A stretch of 64,000 nt of DNA from Streptacidiphilus albus JL83 (GTDB lineage: Bacteria > Actinomycetota > Actinomycetes > Streptomycetales > Streptomycetaceae). The position numbers and the translations under genes are program-made. The DNA lies in assembly GCF_000744705.1 (NCBI RefSeq), contig NZ_JQML01000001.1, positions 8,814,017 to 8,878,016 of the forward strand. The letters run 5' to 3'. Below the pieces are notes generated by a model. The model searched no databases. It saw only the letters and a list, made by a program, of their open reading frames with translations, and had not been told where the DNA came from. Each line of letters begins with the position of its first letter. Position 1 is the first letter of the stretch. Positions 41,827-50,777 of the stretch are shown one piece after another.

Positions 41827-44190
41827 ATGCTGGATATGGGAGCGGTGCGTAGGGCCTGGGACGACCTGTGGGACCGCTTCAGCGCCTCGGACCCCGGACT
41901 GATCCGGCTGTCCAGTGCGCTGAACACGGTCTGCGGCATCCTGCTCACCCTGCTGGTGCTGGCGGTCGCTCACACCGCAGTGCCGCTCCTGGTCACCGGG
42001 GCGATGACGGCGATGGTCGCGGCCTTCGCGATCAGCGACTCCCGGCCGCGCGACCAGGCCGTGACGCTGGGGCTCGGCTTCCTGGCCGCGCTGGCGGCGG
42101 TCGGCCTCGGCGCCGAGCTCTACCGCTACCGGGTCGCCTCCGACCTGGTGTTCCTCGGCCTGATCTTCGCCGCCGTCTACGTCAGACGGTTCGGACCGCG
42201 CGGCACCGGGCTGGGCATGATCGGCTTTCAGCTCTTCTTCGTCTCCCAGTTCACCCATGCCGCCCCGAGCACGCTGCTGAAGATGTACGAGGTGATGGCC
42301 GTCGCCTTCGCCGCCTCGGCGGCGGTCCGCTTCGGGCTGGTCCGGGCGACGCCCGAACGCACCCTGCACCGGCTGCGCCGCGCCTTCCGGGCCCGGCTCG
42401 CCGCGCTGGTCGACGTCCTGGTCGAGATCGCCGGGGCCGAGCCGGGGTCGCGGGCCGACGTCCAGGCCATCGACCTGCTGCACACCCGGGTGGCCCGACT
42501 GCACCAGTGCGCGCTGATGATCCAGTCCCGGCTGGAGCACGGGACCGCCGACCCGCGCACCGCCTCGCTGATCCAGCGGCGGATCGCCGAGGCGGAGATC
42601 GCAGCCGAGCGGCTCGGGCTGCTGCTCCTGCGCGCGGTCCGGCTCGGCCCCGACCTGGCCGCCACCGACGTCACGCTCAGCCTCCACCTCTCCACCCTGC
42701 TGCCCGCGAGCGTGCCGGCGGATCCGGAAGCGGCTCCGGGCGCGGAGGGCGCCGCCGCCGACCGGCTGGTGCGCGAACTGCGCGAGCTGCGGTTGCTGGT
42801 CGTCCGGGCCACGCCCGGGACGCTCGCTCCCGGCGCGGCCGAGGTCGGCGAGCGGATGCTGGGCTACCGCGACGACGAGGCGCTGCCGGAGGGCACGCCC
42901 GCGGTCCAGGACGTCTACCGGGGTCTCGGCGACCTCGCCCGCGCCATGCTCGGCCTGCGGCTGACGCTGGAGGAGGAGCCCGCCGCGTCCGAGGACGACA
43001 GTCCGGAGACGGCCCGCTCCCGGGAGGAGCTGGAGGCCGAGGACATCTCGCTCCAGGCCGACGAGGACGTCTCCCACGAGCCCACCGGCATCGACCGGCC
43101 GACCACCCGGGCCGCCTTCCAGGTCACCGTCGGCTCGGCGCTGGCCATCCTCGGCGGCGAGCTGCTGTCCGCGCAGCGCTGGTACTGGGCGGTGCTGACC
43201 TGCTGGGTGGTCTTCCTCAACACCTCCTCGACCGGCGAGATCCTGATGAAGGGCTACCGACGGCTGGCCGGGACGATCGGCGGCGTCGTCGCCGGGATCG
43301 GCCTGGCCGCGCTGGTCGGCGGCCACACCTGGAGCGCCTTCGCGCTGGTGGTCCTCTGCATCTTCGGCATGTTCTTCACCGCGCCGCTGTCGTACATGCT
43401 GATGTCCTTCTTCGTCACCACCATGCTCGGACTGCTCTACACCCTGCTGCACACCTACAGCGCCTCGGTCCTGTTGCTGCGGATCGAGGAGACGCTGTTG
43501 GGCGCGGTCTGCGGGCTGATCGCGGCGGTGGCGATCCTGCCGGTCCGCACCCGCCGGCGCACCGACGACCTGTTGGTCGACGTACTGGAGAAGCTCCGGG
43601 GGACCCTGGAGCAGACGGTGGCGGCGCTGAGCGGCGGCCGACCGGGCGACCTGCTGGACGCGGCCCGCGAGCTGGACACCGCCCTGGACACCCTGCGCGG
43701 CTCGGTGCAGCCGCTGACCCATCCGGCCAGTCCGCTGCGCAGCCGACGCCGCCGGGCCGGCTACATCCTGGGCCTGCTGGAGACCTGCGCCTACCACGCG
43801 CGGAGTCTCGCCGCGACGGCCGGGTTCGTTCCCAGCGCCCTCCACGCCGACCCCCGGCTGGCCGACGCCGGACGGCAGTTGGACGCCAATCTGGAGGTGC
43901 TGGCCGACTTCGTCCGGAGCGGCGGGAAGTCGCGCGGCCGACTCGACGGCTCGGCGCTCGCCCCCCGCCCCGACCAGCCTCCCGTCGTGCCCGCCGCCTC
44001 CACCACGCCCACCACGCCCACCCTGCCCGCCGTCCCCGCCGTCCCCACCCTCCCCGCCGTCCCCGTCCGGAATGATCCGCTGGTCACGGTCAGAGTGCTG
44101 CGGCATCTCCAGCGGCTGAACGAGAGCATCCTCGGGCTGGGCCGCCCGCTGGGCCTGGGCCCGGCCGAGCGCAGCGTGCCGCCGCGCTGA
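41827..44190 (+). CDS. FUSC-family (aromatic acid exporter/YccC-like) membrane protein
   Basis: A 787-residue inner-membrane protein. The N-terminal helical bundle (LLTLLVLAVAHTAVPLLVTG, then FGPRGTGLGMIGFQLFFVSQ) is followed by a ~250-residue cytoplasmic region. A second bundle at residues ~440-600 (FQVTVGSALAILGGELLSAQ, WYWAVLTCWVVFLNTSSTGE, RLAGTIGGVVAGIGLAALVG) carries the FUSC signature, and a Pro/Thr/Val tail closes the protein. The family exports aromatic acids or amphiphiles by proton motive force. ATG 41827 or 41836 are both reasonable; no clear Shine-Dalgarno decides. Confidence 0.82.
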   Translation: MLDMGAVRRAWDDLWDRFSASDPGLIRLSSALNTVCGILLTLLVLAVAHTAVPLLVTGAMTAMVAAFAISDSRPRDQAVTLGLGFLAALAAVGLGAELYRYRVASDLVFLGLIFAAVYVRRFGPRGTGLGMIGFQLFFVSQFTHAAPSTLLKMYEVMAVAFAASAAVRFGLVRATPERTLHRLRRAFRARLAALVDVLVEIAGAEPGSRADVQAIDLLHTRVARLHQCALMIQSRLEHGTADPRTASLIQRRIAEAEIAAERLGLLLLRAVRLGPDLAATDVTLSLHLSTLLPASVPADPEAAPGAEGAAADRLVRELRELRLLVVRATPGTLAPGAAEVGERMLGYRDDEALPEGTPAVQDVYRGLGDLARAMLGLRLTLEEEPAASEDDSPETARSREELEAEDISLQADEDVSHEPTGIDRPTTRAAFQVTVGSALAILGGELLSAQRWYWAVLTCWVVFLNTSSTGEILMKGYRRLAGTIGGVVAGIGLAALVGGHTWSAFALVVLCIFGMFFTAPLSYMLMSFFVTTMLGLLYTLLHTYSASVLLLRIEETLLGAVCGLIAAVAILPVRTRRRTDDLLVDVLEKLRGTLEQTVAALSGGRPGDLLDAARELDTALDTLRGSVQPLTHPASPLRSRRRRAGYILGLLETCAYHARSLAATAGFVPSALHADPRLADAGRQLDANLEVLADFVRSGGKSRGRLDGSALAPRPDQPPVVPAASTTPTTPTLPAVPAVPTLPAVPVRNDPLVTVRVLRHLQRLNESILGLGRPLGLGPAERSVPPR

Positions 44191-44243
44191 GTCGCGGCCC
44201 CGCCGGCACCGCCCCTCAGGTGCGGGAAGAGGCTGGCCGCAGT

Positions 44244-44289
44244 GGTTGTTCGAACGATCGTTAAGCTGTGTGCGAGAGATCGAACAATC
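44244..44289. promoter_or_regulatory. Inverted repeat upstream of the PaaI-type thioesterase
   Basis: GGTTGTTCGA (44244-44253) faces TCGAACAATC (44280-44289), matching at 9 of 10 positions. Inside is the perfect palindrome AACGATCGTT. The downstream arm ends 16 bases before the ATG. This looks like a binding site for a dimeric repressor, probably TetR type. Confidence 0.5.
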
Positions 44290-44305
44290 ATGAGGAGACC
44301 GCACG

Positions 44306-44782
44306 ATGGAAGGCACCACCTGGGGCAGCGGCACCGGACTGGATCGGATCCGGCAGCTGTTGGCGGCAGCGGAGCTGGACCGCACCGCCCCCTACGACGT
44401 GCTCGGACTGCGGTTCGCCGCAGCCGAGAAGGGCCGGGTGGAGTTCGCCTGGACCCCGGGCGCCGGGGTGCTCAACCGGGGCGGGGTGGTGCACGGCGGA
44501 TACATCTCCGCCGCGCTGGACGAGGCCGGCGGGGTCGCTGCGATCAGCCTCAGCGAGCCGGCGACGCCGTTCCTGACGATGAGTCTGAATGTCGACTTCC
44601 TGCGTCCGCTGCTGCCCGGCCTGTCCTACGCGGTGGTCGGTACCGTGCTGCAGAGCGGTCGGCTGCGCACGCTGGTGCACAGCACGATCACCGACGACCT
44701 GGGCCGCCTCTGCGCCCAGGGCGCGGCCGCGTTGACCCCGAACCGGAAGCTGCTGGAGTCGCTGTCGGGCGACGCCGGGTGA
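44306..44782 (+). CDS. PaaI-type hotdog thioesterase
   Basis: A 158-residue hotdog-fold protein. The signature is LNRGGVVHGGYISAALDEAGG (HGG turn and acidic residue on the central helix), followed by MSLNVDFLRPLLPG. PaaI-like enzymes hydrolyse acyl- or aryl-CoA esters. GAGGAGA precedes the ATG by 8 bases. Expression is probably controlled through the inverted repeat directly upstream. The true substrate is unknown. Confidence 0.88.
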   Translation: MEGTTWGSGTGLDRIRQLLAAAELDRTAPYDVLGLRFAAAEKGRVEFAWTPGAGVLNRGGVVHGGYISAALDEAGGVAAISLSEPATPFLTMSLNVDFLRPLLPGLSYAVVGTVLQSGRLRTLVHSTITDDLGRLCAQGAAALTPNRKLLESLSGDAG

Positions 44783-44857
44783 CCGAACGGTGACCGACGG
44801 GTGACCGGCGGCGTCGCCGGGGGTCGCTTCCGGGCCCGGAAGCCTTAGCCTGGAGAG

Positions 44858-45139
44858 GTGCAGGCTCACCAGCGCCATGTCCGGTACTTCGTCATGATGA
44901 GCACCTGTGTCGGGCTGTTCGTCCTGGCGTGGGGAGTCGTGCGCTTCTACTCGGTCGGCGCCGCGATCGGCATGTGCGTGGTCGCCATGATCATCCCGCC
45001 GGTCGCCGCGATCCTGGCCAACTCCAGGGACCGCGACGACGACTGGTGGAACGACCCGCGCTGGGACGACCCGGACTGGAAGGACCCCGGCCACGACCGT
45101 GACCGGCCCGACCACGAGCAGCGCCCGCCGGGCCGGTGA
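44858..45139 (+). CDS. DUF3099-type small membrane protein
   Basis: A 93-residue protein: HVRYFVMMSTCVGLFVLAWG and AIGMCVVAMIIPPVAAILAN are two membrane helices, followed by a highly charged Asp/Trp/Arg tail (DDDWWNDPRWDDPDWKDPG). This is the layout of actinobacterial DUF3099 proteins. It starts with GTG and ends one base before the converging MpaB-type gene. Function unknown. Confidence 0.8.
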   Translation: MQAHQRHVRYFVMMSTCVGLFVLAWGVVRFYSVGAAIGMCVVAMIIPPVAAILANSRDRDDDWWNDPRWDDPDWKDPGHDRDRPDHEQRPPGR

Positions 45140-46201
45140 TCACGAGAGCGGCCCCAGAATCTCCTGGGACTCGATCAGCCCCTGTTCGCTGGGCGCCTTG
45201 CCGTCGTTCAGGATGCGTGCGGCCTGCCGGGCGCGGAGGTCGACATGTGCTTCGGCGGGTTTGGGGTAGCCGTAGCGGGCGCGGGCCTCGGCGGGCGTCA
45301 GTACCTCTTCGTTGCGCGGAGGAATGCCCAGCGATATCGGGGCGATCGCCGAAACCGTGGAGGGGGAGAGCCGTCCCAGCAGCCGGAGTTCGAGCTTCGG
45401 GTGGCGGTGGACGAGCGCGAAGGATGCCTTCATGACCGGCACGATCAGGACGTCGAGGAGGCGCGGCTGACGGATCCCGGCCAGCTCGCGCATCCAGCGC
45501 GGCATGGTGGCGATGGTGGCGGTCCGCTGCGCAGCCGCGACGACCAGGCCGGCCGGTTTCGCCCAGCGGGGCGTCGGCGGCAGGACGAGCTCGGTCCGCA
45601 GGAGGTGGTGCATGGCCTGCCGGGCGATCGGACTGGCGGACAGCCGGGGGCGCATCCGGTCGAAGTACGCCCGGACGCCCTCGCGGGTGCGGGGGACGTC
45701 GTCGGGGGAGCAGGTCTGCAGTTCCGCGGCGACCGCGCAGGCGGACCAGTACTCCGACTCCTCCTCCGCGGTGAGCTTGCCGGGGCCGTACTTCTCGTAC
45801 GCGTAGAGGATCGAGTGCCAGCCGGTGAGCTGGATCCACAGCTGCGAGGCGGGGTCGTTGGCGTCGTAGGTCCCGTCGCTGTAGGGCAGCTGACCGATCG
45901 CCTTGGCGTGGACCTTGACCAGGACATCCGCGGCCCTGCACACCTCGCGCGAACCGGCGAAGGCCACCATGGCGAAGTAGCGCAAGGTGCGGTCGTAGCG
46001 GGTGCGGGGACGCTGGTAGATGCCCTGGGTTCCGTGGACGGCGGCCACCAGCGGAGGGTCGAGCTCCTCCACCACCACGGCCCGCTGGAAGCCCACCGTC
46101 AGCGACGTGGGGTAGCCCCAGACCTTCCACACCACCGAGCCCGGACCGAAGAAGCCGTAGTCCTCGTGCGGTTCGACTCCGGTGCGCTTCGCCTTCGCCA
46201 T
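45140..46201 (-). CDS. Oxygenase MpaB/DUF2236 family protein
   Basis: A 353-residue protein of the MpaB/latex-clearing-protein-like family: FGPGSVVWKVWGYPTSLTVG, QGIYQRPRTRYDRTLRYFAM, VHAKAIGQ, and LWIQLTGWHSILYAYEKYG with the conserved His that binds haem or metal in relatives. No signal peptide, unlike secreted Lcp. The ATG at 46201 has AGGAGG six bases upstream. It is divergent from a TetR regulator with an operator palindrome between them, so it is probably repressed by it. Confidence 0.85.
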   Translation of the reverse strand: MAKAKRTGVEPHEDYGFFGPGSVVWKVWGYPTSLTVGFQRAVVVEELDPPLVAAVHGTQGIYQRPRTRYDRTLRYFAMVAFAGSREVCRAADVLVKVHAKAIGQLPYSDGTYDANDPASQLWIQLTGWHSILYAYEKYGPGKLTAEEESEYWSACAVAAELQTCSPDDVPRTREGVRAYFDRMRPRLSASPIARQAMHHLLRTELVLPPTPRWAKPAGLVVAAAQRTATIATMPRWMRELAGIRQPRLLDVLIVPVMKASFALVHRHPKLELRLLGRLSPSTVSAIAPISLGIPPRNEEVLTPAEARARYGYPKPAEAHVDLRARQAARILNDGKAPSEQGLIESQEILGPLS

Positions 46202-46240
46202 ACTGCCTCCTCGTGCATCCGCGGCATGCGCCGCCCGCAA

Positions 46241-46281
46241 TTACGACACTACTGTCGTTAATTAAGGCACAGGTGTCGTAA
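46241..46281. promoter_or_regulatory. TetR-type operator between MpaB-like and TetR genes
   Basis: TTACGACA (46241-46248) and TGTCGTTA (46253-46260) form an inverted repeat with a 4-bp centre. A further half-site TGTCGTAA is at 46274-46281, 9 bases before the regulator's GTG. TTAATTAA-like sequence between them probably belongs to a promoter. Position and symmetry suit autoregulation and control of the divergent oxygenase gene. Confidence 0.7.
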
Positions 46282-46290
46282 ACTGCCAAG

Positions 46291-46944
46291 GTGCCAGCAT
46301 CCACAGCTTCGGAAGCCAGTCCGCGCAAGCGGCGCCCCTACGCCCCACGCGTCCCGTTGGCCGAACGCCGCGAGCAGCTGCTCGACGCGGCCCTGGCCGT
46401 GATCGTGAGCGACGGCTACGACCGGGTCTCCATCGATGCCATCGCCAAGCGCGCCGTGGTCGTACGGTCGGTGGTCTACGGCGCCTTCGAGAACCTGGAC
46501 GCCCTGCTGAACGCCCTGCTCGACCGACAGCAGGCACGCGCCTTCGAACGGCTGCTGGAGACGCTTCCGGACGGGGCCGGCCTGAGCGACCCCGCTGCCT
46601 TCGCCGCCGAGACCGTGCGCCGGATGTCCACGATGCTCCGCGAGGACCCGGACACATGGCGGCTGATCCTGCTCACCCCGGGGACCCTGCCCAGCGTCGT
46701 TCGCGAGCGCATCGAGGCGGACCGGGAAAGGTTCCGGCTCCGGGTCGCCCGCTGGATCTCCGTCATCCTGGCCGACCGTCAGGATTCCGAGTTCGACCCG
46801 CACGTCCTCGCCCACGCACTCGTCGCCTGCGCAGAACACTTCGGCCGCACCGCGCTCACCGATCCCGACAGATTCGACCCGCTGCACCTGGTCGGCCAGG
46901 TGGAGCTGCTGCTCCGGGCCGTCTGGCCCGCGCGCCGGGCCTGA
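46291..46944 (+). CDS. TetR-family transcriptional regulator
   Basis: A 217-residue regulator. The helix-turn-helix is RREQLLDAALAVIVSDGYDR then VSIDAIAKRAVVVRSVVYGAF. The rest is a helical ligand domain. It starts with GTG at 46291 and shows no convincing Shine-Dalgarno, so the transcript may be leaderless or nearly so. It most likely represses itself and the divergent MpaB-type oxygenase. Confidence 0.9.
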   Translation: MPASTASEASPRKRRPYAPRVPLAERREQLLDAALAVIVSDGYDRVSIDAIAKRAVVVRSVVYGAFENLDALLNALLDRQQARAFERLLETLPDGAGLSDPAAFAAETVRRMSTMLREDPDTWRLILLTPGTLPSVVRERIEADRERFRLRVARWISVILADRQDSEFDPHVLAHALVACAEHFGRTALTDPDRFDPLHLVGQVELLLRAVWPARRA

Positions 46945-46991
46945 CCCTGTCGGTGACCGCGGGCGGTCGGGAGATCGGTGGGCGCCTGCTG

Positions 46992-47037
46992 GACGCTCAG
47001 AAGTACTGGACGCTCGGAAGTACTGCACGCTCAGAAG
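46992..47037. repeat. 17-bp tandem repeat, 2.7 copies, at the 3' end of the glutaminase gene
   Basis: GACGCTCAGAAGTACTG is followed by GACGCTCGGAAGTACTG and then CACGCTCAGAAG. The last copy overlaps the stop codon of the glutaminase gene, so the terminal coding sequence has been duplicated into the intergenic space. Confidence 0.8.
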
Positions 47038-47948
47038 ACCGACCAGCCCGTGTACGTGGTGAAGTGGTCCAGGGCAGTGATCGCGGCAACGGAGTTGCCG
47101 TGTCCGTCGAGTGCCGGCCCCCAGGCGCACACGGCGCAGCGCCCGGGGACCACCGCGAGGATGCCGCCGCCGATGCCGCTCTTGGCGGGCAGGCCGACGC
47201 GGTGGGCGAACTCGCCTGCGGCGTCGTAGGTGCCGCCGATGAGCATGACGGCGTTGATGCGTTTGGCCTCGCTGCGGGTGAGCAGGCGGCTGCCGTCGGC
47301 GCAGACGCCGTGGTGGGCCAGGAAGCGTGCGGCCAGGGCCAGGTCGCGGCAGCTCATGGCGAGGGAGCACTGCCGGATGTACTGGTCGAGCACGAGCGGC
47401 ACGGGGTTGTCGAGCCTGCCGTAGTCGGCCAGCAGGTTGGCCAGAGCGGCGTTCCGGTGGGCGTGCTGGTGCTCGGAGCGCGATATCCGGGGGTCGAAGT
47501 CGAGCGCCGGGTTGCCGCTCTCGGTCCGCAGGAAGGCGCGCAGGGCGCCGCTGGCGTCCCCGGTCAAGGTCTGCAGCCGATCGGTGACGATCAGCGCGCC
47601 GGCGTTCACGAACGGGTTGCGCGGGATCCCGCCTTCGCGCTCCAGCTGGGCAAGGGAGTTGAACGGGGACCCGGACGGCTCCTTGCCGACCAGGCGCCAC
47701 AGGGCGTCGCCGTCGGCGGCCAGGACCAGGGCGAGGGTGAAGACCTTGGAGACGGACTGGACGGAGAACGGGACCTCCCAGTCGCCGACCCCCTGTACCT
47801 CCTCGCCGCGGTGGAGCCCGGCTACGGCGAAGCCGAAGCCCTCCGGGTCCGCGCCGGCCAGTGCCGGGATGGACGTGGCGACCTTCCCCGGTACCGCGGT
47901 CGCCCGCACTGCCCGCTGGACCTCGTCCAGCACGGTCCCATATCGCAC
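47031..47948 (-). CDS. glsA: Glutaminase
   Basis: A 305-residue serine-dependent glutaminase. FSVQSVSKVFTLAL contains the catalytic SxxK. NPFVNAGALIV, SGNPALDFDPR and a late KSGIGGGILAVVPGRCAVC are family hallmarks. It converts glutamine to glutamate and ammonia in the cytoplasm. I chose the GTG at 47948, with GGGGGGCAG upstream; longer frames add a basic, unconserved extension. Length equals the usual for the family. Confidence 0.92.
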   Translation of the reverse strand: MRYGTVLDEVQRAVRATAVPGKVATSIPALAGADPEGFGFAVAGLHRGEEVQGVGDWEVPFSVQSVSKVFTLALVLAADGDALWRLVGKEPSGSPFNSLAQLEREGGIPRNPFVNAGALIVTDRLQTLTGDASGALRAFLRTESGNPALDFDPRISRSEHQHAHRNAALANLLADYGRLDNPVPLVLDQYIRQCSLAMSCRDLALAARFLAHHGVCADGSRLLTRSEAKRINAVMLIGGTYDAAGEFAHRVGLPAKSGIGGGILAVVPGRCAVCAWGPALDGHGNSVAAITALDHFTTYTGWSVF

Positions 47949-48077
47949 GGCTGCCCCCCGAACGACGCCATTGTCGCTGCCACGACAATCATGCGACCTC
48001 TGCGGAAGGCAGGGAAGACGCCGGTGCGGATCCGATATAGTAACCGTACGAACTGCTTCGATCACTGAGAGCTACAG

Positions 48078-48407
48078 ATGCACCTCCCGGTCTGCCCCGC
48101 CCCGGGCGAGCCCCGAGTCCTCGCCCTCGACGAGGTCACCTCGCGCACCACGGCGGTCAAATGCATGGGCCGCACCTACGGCGCCACCGCTGCCGACGGA
48201 ACGGTCACGCTCCACGACGTCACCGACCCCACCAAGCCCCTCCTGCTCGGCATCGCGCACCGGCGCACCCCCGACGGCTGGGAGATCCGCACCGCCCGGG
48301 ACGCGCAACTCCGCGACACCGCCGACCTGCTCCACGCCATCGCCCTGCTGCGACAGGCGCAGTGGCCCCCGTGCGACGAGCCCCACCCCCCGGCGACGAT
48401 CACCTGA
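48078..48407 (+). CDS. Small hypothetical protein
   Basis: A 109-residue protein (CMGRTYGATAADGTVTLHDV, HRRTPDGWEIRTARDAQLRD). Codon bias is typical of the genome and GAGAG precedes the ATG. An AT-rich GATATAGTAACC about 40 bases upstream may be its promoter. No family recognised. It is divergent from the glutaminase gene and convergent with the asparaginase-type gene. Confidence 0.6.
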   Translation: MHLPVCPAPGEPRVLALDEVTSRTTAVKCMGRTYGATAADGTVTLHDVTDPTKPLLLGIAHRRTPDGWEIRTARDAQLRDTADLLHAIALLRQAQWPPCDEPHPPATIT

Positions 48408-48445
48408 GCCACCGACCCGGTCGCCGCGTCCGCAGATGACGAGCG

Positions 48446-49408
48446 TCACAGCACGGCCCGGGGGTGCAGCTCCGGCTCGGTCGAGCCGGTGGTCATCACC
48501 GCGTAGACGCTGCCGAACTGGCCGGCCGCCCCGCCGTGGCGTCCGTCCGGGGTGAGCGCCAGCGCCCGCAGCTCGGCCCGGAACTCGTCCGGGAGGGTCG
48601 CCGCGTCGGCGAGCCCGAGGCGGCAGGCCTCGGCCGGCTGCTCGCCGCCGGCCATCAGCTCGACGATGGTGCGGGCGGTCCCGCCGCGCATGCTCAGCTC
48701 GCCCCGGCCGGTGCAGGCGGCTCCGCCGGCCCGGAGGTCGCACCAGTTCCCCGCGCCCGGCACGGCGGAGTCGCCGACCCGGCCCGGGTACTTGAACGGG
48801 TAGCCGGAGGTGGAGACCCCGACGCACATCTCCCCGGCGGCGTCCAGGGCGATGATGTTGATGGTGCCCCACGGCCCTTCGTGCGGCGCCAGTCGGCGGA
48901 CCAGGTCGAGCGACTCCGAGCGGTAGCGCCGGTCGCCGGCCACGGCAGCGGTGTTCTCGCCCTCGACGGACTTCGCGGACTCGGCCGCGCCCGCCGCGAG
49001 CAGCTGCGCGCGCCAGAGCGCGCGCGCCTCGTCGGTGAGCAGCTCGGCCGTGGTGAAGCCGTTCTCCTCGGCGAACAGCGCCGCGCCCTCGCCGACCAGC
49101 ATGCAGTGCTGCGGCAGCCTCTCCAGCACGGCGCGGGCCACCGAGATCGGGTTGGGGTAGCCGCGGAGTGCCCCCACCGAGCCGAAGCTCCGGCTCGACC
49201 CGAGCATCACCGAGGCGTCGAGCTCGACCACCCCCTGGGCGTTGGGCAGGCCGCCGGTACCGACGTAGTGGTCCGCGAGGTTGTCCTCGCAGCGCCGCAT
49301 CGCCGCCTCCACGGCGTCCAGTGCGGATCCGCCTCGGCTCAGCACCTCCATGCCGGTCGGCAGGCCGGCCTCGCTGCGTTCGCTCCCGATGATCACCGGG
49401 TCCGTCAT
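48446..49408 (-). CDS. Isoaspartyl peptidase/asparaginase-type Ntn hydrolase
   Basis: A 320-residue type 2 asparaginase/glycosylasparaginase homologue. It starts with RSEAGLPTGMEVLSRGGSAL and DAVEAAMRRCEDN. The autoprocessing nucleophile is Thr in EGPWGTINIIALDAAG, followed by VSTSGYPFKYPGRVGDS and GEL(S)MRGGTARTIVELM. The enzyme cleaves into alpha and beta chains and hydrolyses beta-aspartyl bonds or N-glycosyl-asparagine. The start (ATG 49408) has AGAGGGAG upstream. Its clearance of asparaginyl peptides has no evident link to the NRPS cluster 20 kb away. Confidence 0.87.
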   Translation of the reverse strand: MTDPVIIGSERSEAGLPTGMEVLSRGGSALDAVEAAMRRCEDNLADHYVGTGGLPNAQGVVELDASVMLGSSRSFGSVGALRGYPNPISVARAVLERLPQHCMLVGEGAALFAEENGFTTAELLTDEARALWRAQLLAAGAAESAKSVEGENTAAVAGDRRYRSESLDLVRRLAPHEGPWGTINIIALDAAGEMCVGVSTSGYPFKYPGRVGDSAVPGAGNWCDLRAGGAACTGRGELSMRGGTARTIVELMAGGEQPAEACRLGLADAATLPDEFRAELRALALTPDGRHGGAAGQFGSVYAVMTTGSTEPELHPRAVL

Positions 49409-49616
49409 CCGCTGCTCCCTCTGCTCGGTCCGCCGATCCCCGTCCGCGCACCGTCCGCACGGTCGACCTACCCGGTTGCGATCCTCGTCCCCCGAGTTCC
49501 GGCGATCAGGGACCGGAACTCGATCGTCCCACGATCCGGGACCGCGGTGGGGTGGGCCGGCCCTGCGGTTCGCGCCCTCGGGTGCGGGTCCGGCCCGGGG
49601 GCGGTATGCAGGGAGG

Positions 49617-50777
49617 ATGGACGCACGGGAGTGGCTGGCCGGACTGCGGCGGGAGTGGCGACTGAGGGCGGGTCTGGTCGCGGTCGCGCTGGTCGCGATG
49701 GCGGTCATCTCGATCGTCGACATCCTCTCGCCGCCCGACGTCCACCTGGGGCCGCTGCTGGTGGTCGCGCCCGCGTTCACCGCCTCGTTCGCCGGGCCCC
49801 GGCTGACCGGGCTGATCGGCGCGCTGGCGGTGGCCACCCTGGTGGCCACCGGGGTGGCCCGCAGCGCCCTGGCGACGGAGAACCTGGTCGTGCAGATCGG
49901 CGCGATGATCGCGCTCTCGGTACTGCTGGTGATCTTCTGCCGACTGCGCGAACGCCACGAGGGCGAGCTGTCCCGGGCCCGGTTCGTCTCCGAGACCACC
50001 CAGCGGGTCCTGCAGCCGCCGATTCCGGAGACGGCCGGGCCGCTGCGCCTAGCCTCCCGCTACCGCGCCGCCGAGGCCGACACCACGCTCGGCGGCGACC
50101 TCTACTCACTGGCCCGGACCGCCGACAGCACCCGTCTGATCATCGGCGACGTCCGGGGCAAGGGCCTGTCCACCCTGGGCACCACCGCCATGCTGCTGGG
50201 CGCGTTCCGCGCCGCCGCCCACCGCCAGGCGCCGCTGTCGGAGCTGGTCTCCTACCTGGAGGGCAGCGTCGCCTGGGGACTGTCGCAGTTCACCGAGGCG
50301 GAGGGCGACGTAGGCGAGCGCTTCATCACCGCCGTGGTGATCGACATCCCCGACCACCGGCAGGAGCTGTACCTGGTCAACTGCGGGCACCCGTCGCCGC
50401 TGCTGCTCCGGCCCCGGCAGCCGGCCCGGTTCCTGCAGGTGGACCGTCCCTCGCCGCCGCTCGGGCTGGGCGCCCTGGCCAACGCCCCCTACGAGGTCGT
50501 CACCTTTCCGTTCGGCCCCGAGGACCTGCTGCTGCTCCACACCGACGGGCTGATCGAGGCCCGCGACCCGGCCGGCGCCTTCTACCCCCTGGCCGAGCGC
50601 GCCGTCGAATGGGACACCGCTGCCCCGTCGGCCTTCCTGGACGCCCTCTGGGCCGACCTCTCCGGCTACGTCGGCGGCGCCCCCGAGGACGACATCGCCC
50701 TGATCGCCCTCCGCCGCGGCGCGGCAGCGAGCCGGCAGCGATCGGGGGATGTTCAGGCGGGCGGTTGCAGCGGGTAG
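49617..50777 (+). CDS. Membrane-anchored SpoIIE-family (PP2C) phosphatase
   Basis: A 386-residue protein. Residues ~15-110 contain about four membrane helices (AGLVAVALVAMAVISIVDIL, LLVVAPAFTASFAG, LIGALAVATLVATG, IGAMIALSVLLVIF). A PP2C-like SpoIIE domain follows: SRYRAAEADTTLGGDLYSL, LIIGDVRGKGLSTLG, LVNCGHPSPLLL, LLLHTDGLIEARD and a terminal GAPEDDIALIAL, with the metal-binding Asp residues present. Such phosphatases act on anti-sigma-factor antagonists. The ATG sits unusually close to its GGGAGG. The 3' end overlaps the converging PIN-domain gene by 25 bases. Confidence 0.9.
   Translation: MDAREWLAGLRREWRLRAGLVAVALVAMAVISIVDILSPPDVHLGPLLVVAPAFTASFAGPRLTGLIGALAVATLVATGVARSALATENLVVQIGAMIALSVLLVIFCRLRERHEGELSRARFVSETTQRVLQPPIPETAGPLRLASRYRAAEADTTLGGDLYSLARTADSTRLIIGDVRGKGLSTLGTTAMLLGAFRAAAHRQAPLSELVSYLEGSVAWGLSQFTEAEGDVGERFITAVVIDIPDHRQELYLVNCGHPSPLLLRPRQPARFLQVDRPSPPLGLGALANAPYEVVTFPFGPEDLLLLHTDGLIEARDPAGAFYPLAERAVEWDTAAPSAFLDALWADLSGYVGGAPEDDIALIALRRGAAASRQRSGDVQAGGCSG

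Noticed and set aside
40690..44385. 1231-codon minus-strand frame opposite the VOC and FUSC genes
   Set aside because: Composition is an Arg/Gln/Gly-rich shadow; the + strand genes match known families.
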